Shown: piece by piece, positions 59,261 to 64,000 of the stretch | Layout of the letters: each line of letters starts with the position of its first letter | How positions within the stretch are numbered: the first letter of the stretch is position 1 | Assembly (NCBI GenBank): GCA_021904315.1 | Contig: CM038914.1 | Coordinates: forward strand, 23,361,065-23,425,064 | Direction: 5' to 3' | DNA: 64,000 nt | Origin: Sphagnum magellanicum | Taxonomy: Eukaryota > Streptophyta > Sphagnopsida > Sphagnales > Sphagnaceae | Position numbers and translations under genes: made by a program | Notes under the pieces: generated by a model | Told to the model about the DNA's origin: nothing | Database searches by the model: none | Seen by the model: only the letters and a program-made list of their open reading frames with translations

Positions 59261-62145
59261 ATGGTGGGTCCTGCTGTTCCATCATCTGATGAAGGAGGAG
59301 CTTTCAAGAGCATAATCAGAGACACGCCTCAATCGCGGCAATGTTGTAGGCGCTGCCCTCCAGTTAAGGACAAGTCTTGTGTTGGAAAGGAAGAGAATTT
59401 TGCAGGCTTGGTTTCTTATATCACAGGCTCGCCATCAGCTTCCGAGGCCGTGCTGTTTGCCAGTGATATTTTCGGTAATCTAACGTGGTTTTGAACTTTG
59501 TTCATGTTCAATTGCACTGTGTTTTGTGATTTTCGGTTTCTGTAGATCAAGGAATACTTAAGAAGAAGAAGAAGAAGACGAAGATCATCATCATCAAAAG
59601 TACAGAAGAATCTGGGGCTCAGATCCACTGTGTGTGTACATAGTTTTCTAACAACAATTGGGAAATTTTTTGGGTGAAATTTGGTGGCATTTGAAATTTG
59701 ATTTTGATTTTGATTCTTTTGTTGGGAACTGAGATTTTCTCGAAATGGAAGGTTTTAGACTCAGGATTGAAGCTCTATGATTCTCATTGCAGATAGATAC
59801 ATGTGAAAAAGTTGTTAATCTGGACAATTGACCAATTTGGTCTGTCTTGATGTTTAGGGGTTAAGGACTCCAAAGGATTTTTTATATACCATCCAATGCA
59901 TTATTGAAATTTTTTCCTTCTAAATAACTCAATATTCTAATAATTATTTAAATGCCATAGTCGTGATAAATTAAACACTATGAAAATTCAAAGTTGTCTT
60001 TAAATTGAGTTTCAAAAAAAAATAAAAATAAAAATTAGACATTCCTTTTTGGAATCCAAATGGTGAATGGACCCATTGATGAAACCCTTCAATTAAGGGT
60101 TTGAGTTTGATGATGGCTTTGAATTCTCACAAGCATACTTTGTTGTTAAATTATTGTGTTTTTGTTGGAATTTTGGAACTTTGGCTTCTTGGATGCGGCC
60201 TGCGGCCTCAGGATTCAAAAATCCTCTACTGAGGTGAATGAGTAGACTCTCTCTGTGTGTGATCATCAGCCCATGTCTTTTCTGTGCATATGTAGTAATT
60301 ACAACTACAGTGTTTTGTTTTCTTGGACGCTCAAATCTGATAACAACAATGTGTTAACAACCAGTGCTGCATTGTCTTCATCCGATTTGTTGGCCTTGAC
60401 TTGGCAGGCAAGGATATTGTGTTTAGTTTCATTATAGAGTATACAGGAGCTTAAGGGATTTCGCCACTATGTAATAGATCTATTTTGATATGAGGGTTTT
60501 TGAAAAATGATATTTTGGCATGTATTGAAAGCTGAGATTAGTTAGAGTTATAATATCTTGAAGGATTTTAGTTTCTTTTAGAGGATATTTTTGAAGATTA
60601 TATTTTCGAATGGTGAAATATTTGAGTTTCCAAAAAATTCTTCTTTTGCCTGGAATGTGTGTGAGAAGACATCACTTGAGTGGCAAAAATTCATGTACTA
60701 GAGAGAGCGCCTGATTTATCATCAATTGATATTCTGAGTCTGTTTTTGCTTGTGATCAGGAGGTTGGCGGATAAAGTGGCTAGTCGTGGCTACTTTGTGG
60801 TGCTTCCTGACTTCTTCAGGGGAGACCCATTTCTTCCAGCCGAAGGTCCAAACATTATAGCGGGACTTGACAAGTGGTGGGTCAGGCATACGCCTGTAAG
60901 TGCAAGCTTTTGCGATCCTGGACTTCTAGATACATATATTTCTGAATCACAAGTGAAATTAATTGTCTCAGGAAGAAGAAGAAGAAGAAGAAGAAGAAAA
61001 AGGTTCCTTCTGAGCTTCTTCTGAGGGTTTCATTGCCATCGAGAGTTGAATTATATGCAAATTCCTTATCTTTGGGTTGTCTCATGTCTTACGCCAAAAA
61101 TAAATAAATCAGGAAGATGCACTGACGGATTTGGACAAGATTGTGGAGGAGTTCAAAGCTAGAGGCATATCGTCTCTCGGGTGTTCAGGATTTTGTTGGG
61201 GAGGTACGTAGGACGTGAGAATACTTCGCATGAATAGAATGATTGTTCCTGACCAAAGAATCATACGAGCATAGTACCCATGATGATTCCAAAATTTTCC
61301 TTCAATGGAATTCGTATCCGCTTCTCCATACAATCATAACAATTGAGCTGACAAATATTTATTCTTCCCGGATCATTGGCATGTATGATAATATGCAGCC
61401 AAACTGGCAGCCCTTGCTGGTAAAGACGTGAACATCTTCAAGGAGATCGTGCAGTTGCACCCTTTCGCCATAGAGCCTTCTGATTACGAAGGTACACGAA
61501 CTTGCTTTGCTATGCTTTGGTTACAGTACACACTTCTCCCGGCGATCCTGTTGCCATATTTCACTGTCCACAGCTGTGCATCTCGAAGGTTTTAATATTT
61601 CGGTTTCAAGCTCAAATGTGTGACCTGATCTCGTGTACGTGGGTTCAATCTTTGACTGCAGAGGTAAAGGTACCCATTTCAGTTTTGGCGGCTCCAGCAG
61701 ACCACGCTGAGATCGCTGAACCAATCTTGTCTGGACGCAAAGATGTATGCAACCCGAATTATTCTTGACTCGCCATCAGTCGATCAGCTCTTTGCAGTAG
61801 TACCTCGATAAACGACAATTAAGAAGACTATATATTCATTTTCCTTTTCCAGTAACATTTCCTTCTCTCCTGATACGATATTGCAATGTGGTTATAATAC
61901 ATAAGTCTTTATGTATAATTGTCTTGCTGCAGATTGAGAGCTTCGTCAAGATATTTCCTAACGTGTCTCACGGATGGACAATTCGGTATGACGAGAATAA
62001 TCTCCAGGAAGTCGCAGCTGCTGAAGAAGCTCACAATGATATGCTCAACTGGCTTGCCAAATTCCTTCCCGTGACAACAAACTGTCCCGTGTCCAAAGAA
62101 GCAGCAGCAGCAACAGCAGCAGAGGGGCAACCGGAGTTACTGTAA
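59261..62145 (+). CDS. Dienelactone hydrolase family protein, diverged paralog D (7 exons)
   Basis: Same family and exon plan as copies A and B. Coding exons are 59261-59474, 60212-60233 (22-nt microexon, GFKNPLLR across its junctions), 60760-60895, 61113-61203, 61399-61491, 61662-61744 and 61933-62145. All introns are GT-AG and all phases are identical. The product is 283 residues. The triad is intact: Cys152 (GFCWGG), Asp199 (AAPAD) and His226 (SHGW). It is longer than A and B at both ends: about 21 extra N-terminal residues with a Cys-rich patch (CCRRCPP), and a C-terminal tail of about 20 residues including AAAATAAEGQPELL, encoded by a CAG-like repeat. Exon 5 has one extra codon. Introns 1 and 3 carry GAA/GAAG repeats (about 59560 and 60972). 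An upstream in-frame extension lacks an ATG, so 59261 is preferred. No transit or signal peptide is evident. The gene is probably functional; substrate unknown. Confidence 0.9.
60400..60652 (+). repeat. Intron-1 segment of copy D shared with 17341-17590
   Basis: About 250 bp of intron 1 with a diverged match in the left-unit-only segment. It is either a paralogous intron remnant or a dispersed repeat. Confidence 0.75.
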
Positions 62146-62286
62146 ACTGCCGAGGAACTCGCAAGCAAGCTGCCCAGGAACTCGCAAGCAAGCGCAGCAG
62201 CAGCAGCGATGGAGCACCAAACCCTAAACCCTAGTTTCCCTCTTGTCAGTAGAGTGAATAAACGCTGCATGATCTGGTCTTATTAT

Positions 62287-62725
62287 GGTACATTCACACT
62301 TGATGTTAAGTCAGTGTTGAATGAAAATCTAGGTGGCATCCTAGGTGGCAATCAATGTTAAATAGGTGATAGCTTAATGTCATGTGAATGTTAGCTTAAC
62401 ATTCCATTTTCATGATCCATAATGGTCCATTCACACTTTAAGTTCAGTCAGTGTTGAATGAAAATCTAGGTGGCATCCTAGGTGGCACCCAATGTTTAAT
62501 GGGTAATAGCTTGATGTTAAAAGTGAATGTTAGCTTAACATAAAATGTTTATGGTAAGTGAGTGTAAGTCATAAATGACTAGCATGATGTTAGGCGGCTC
62601 AACACTAAAGTCCCTAACACGAAGTGCGAATGCACCTTAAATAGTAGGTTTATTATGTCCTAAATGACTAGCATTATGTTAGGGAACTCAACACTGAAGT
62701 CTCTAACACCAAGTGTGAATGCACC
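62287..62725. mobile_element. MITE-like element with doubled ends
   Basis: Two left ends (GGTACATTCACACTTGATGT at 62287 and GGTCCATTCACACTTTAAGT at 62424) and two right ends (inward GGTGCATTCGCACTTCGTGT ending at 62636, and GGTGCATTCACACTTGGTGT ending at 62725) belong to one inverted-repeat family. Each half is an internal tandem duplication (about 137 bp left, about 89 bp right). No clear target duplication was found. Non-coding, about 140 bp downstream of the copy D stop codon. Confidence 0.7.
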
Positions 62726-63399
62726 TTTATATAAAATATTTGCAACTTAAATGTCCATCATTACATATACCATGTATAGTTATACAGTGTCAGTTTGTGT
62801 GTGTGTGTGTTTTTAATAAAATAAAAAAATGATTAATTAATTTTTCTTTCCACTAAGTTTTGTGGTTTTGCAAGAATACATATATATATTCATTCTTTTG
62901 GGTTGCATTTACAGGAAAAAAATGAAAAATTTCAATTTTATTTTCCCAATTTCTTGGTCCCCGTTCTTCAAAAAATATCAGAATCAAAGAATTGTTGATC
63001 CTGGTTATTTCAAAAACCTTCAAAAACTTTTGTTTTCCATGAAAAAACTGGTAAAGAGTCAATTATTTTGTAGTTGGTTAATAATTTAATTTTTTTCAAA
63101 TTTTTGAGAACTATGGTGCATGCATCTCAAAAAAAATCAAATACCCAATTCTGGTATTTGAGATTCTAGTATTTGATCTTTTTTGAGAACCGTGACATAT
63201 GCATCTTAAGAATCACCTTGATAACCATGAGGGTCTATCCTAAATTTTTAGTAACTGCCCAACACTGGTTCAAACTTGTAACTAAATACGTCTCTTATAG
63301 GGTCTAGAACTCGTCTAGATGCCTGCATTTCTATGGAATATGCCCATCCACACACACTACTCCAAATGTCATGGATACATTAGAGTCATGGATACATTA
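62726..63399. other. Spacer with repeats, no gene
   Basis: Contains a (GT)n run (about 62797-62810). A direct repeat TTTTGAGAAC (63101 and 63181) surrounds an inverted pair CTCAAAAAAAATCAAATAC / GTATTTGATCTTTTTTGAG. The isolated hAT-like end CTGCCCAACACTG is at 63255-63267. A two-copy 17-bp tandem repeat TCATGGATACATTAGAG runs from about 63369. Confidence 0.6.
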
Positions 63400-63685
63400 G
63401 AGTTATCCGTAAAGTAACCCTGTCTTCGCCCTGTCTTTGGGCCTCCTTTCACCCCCTATCCCTTCTTTCAGTGGTGTCTGCAAAATGCTGCAACTCAGTA
63501 TTTAATGCACAAGGTTCGAGACTAATTATAGTAGTTGTATAGGTAGGATCAGTGAAAATATATGTAGCAGCAGTGGAGGCGCTCAGGAAAAAGGAATGAC
63601 AAGATGAAACTCAGTTTACCACCAAAGTTGATGGTTGTAAACTCAGGGTTCTGGTGTCGTGTTTTTCTTACTTTACGGATAACTC
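63400..63685. mobile_element. MITE with 18-bp perfect inverted ends and TA flanks
   Basis: GAGTTATCCGTAAAGTAA at 63400-63417 and its exact complement at 63668-63685, flanked by TA on both sides (63398-63399 and 63686-63687). It is 286 bp and non-coding. A TA target suggests the Tc1/mariner superfamily, but the terminal sequence is not one I can assign to a named family. Confidence 0.8.
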
Positions 63686-64000
63686 TATTTAGTGATGGTT
63701 GAGTCTATGCCAAATCTTACAACAATGCCCCTATGGACAGGGTCAATAAAAGTCTAGTTTGCAAGGGGCCTTCTTCCTCCTCTTAGATTATAACCATTGT
63801 CCATGGGCCTTGGACCTTAAGTATAGTTTATCTTGGATGAGATTCACTTGCCCATTCGACAATCCCCATGACTCCATGCATTGTCATCTCAGTCTGCATA
63901 CATCATGCATATGAACATATATGTTCATTGCTCTGATGGTTCACTTTATGTTCAGGGCTTTTTGGAACCCTAAGTAGCCACATTGGATGGTTTTTGAGTC

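Noticed and set aside
55925..63267. A single 7.3-kb hAT element carrying gene D, bounded by CAGTGTTGGGCAG and CTGCCCAACACTG
   Set aside because: The 8-bp flanks do not match (GTTTCCAT against GTTCAAAC), whereas the left end has a proper partner and matching duplication at 56912. The 63267 end must belong to another element.

Overview
This is a 64-kb piece of a land-plant nuclear genome. It is AT-rich, with GT-AG introns, a plant-type ribosomal protein promoter, and long stretches of decayed repeats and small DNA transposons. A large-genome seed plant such as a gymnosperm would fit, but the sequence alone does not settle the species.

Four kinds of content can be supported. (1) A complete gene for cytosolic ribosomal protein eS27 (RPS27) lies on the minus strand at 2339-3146. 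(2) There is a plus-strand cluster of dienelactone hydrolase (DLH)-family genes: two near-identical intact paralogs (copy A at 21082-23089, copy B at 37322-39334), one decayed copy (about 47855-50045), and a more diverged intact paralog (copy D, 59261-62145). I assembled all three intact genes exon by exon. Each has seven coding exons, the second being a 22-nt microexon, and each keeps a Cys-Asp-His triad. A further trace of a lost fifth copy (promoter-like plus intron-1-like sequence) sits near 16.9-17.6 kb.

(3) Copies A and B lie inside a tandem segmental duplication. The left unit is 10915-30120 and the right unit is 30131 to about 51405, with a short filler at the junction. The units have since diverged by large deletions. 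The right unit lost about 3.7 kb (kept at 15284-19009 in the left). The left unit lost about 4.5 kb that held the decayed DLH copy, about 0.73 kb upstream of the gene, and about 0.67 kb at the gene's 3' end. (The 3'-end difference could instead be an insertion in B.)

(4) To the right of the duplication is a graveyard of DNA transposons: a decayed hAT transposase (about 51.9-53.0 kb); a Harbinger-like MITE with a pogo-like element nested in it (54341-55710); a non-autonomous hAT element with an intact 8-bp target duplication (55925-56912); and two small MITEs near the right end (62287-62725 and 63400-63685).

The remaining intergenic sequence is AT-rich. It holds degenerate short-unit arrays in opposite orientations on either side of the DLH genes, foldback elements and microsatellites, and I see no other convincing gene. 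I see no CRISPR, operon or prokaryotic feature. The most interesting points are the microexon shared by three paralogs, the reconstructable history of the duplication, the replacement-rich divergence between copies A and B, and the nested transposons.
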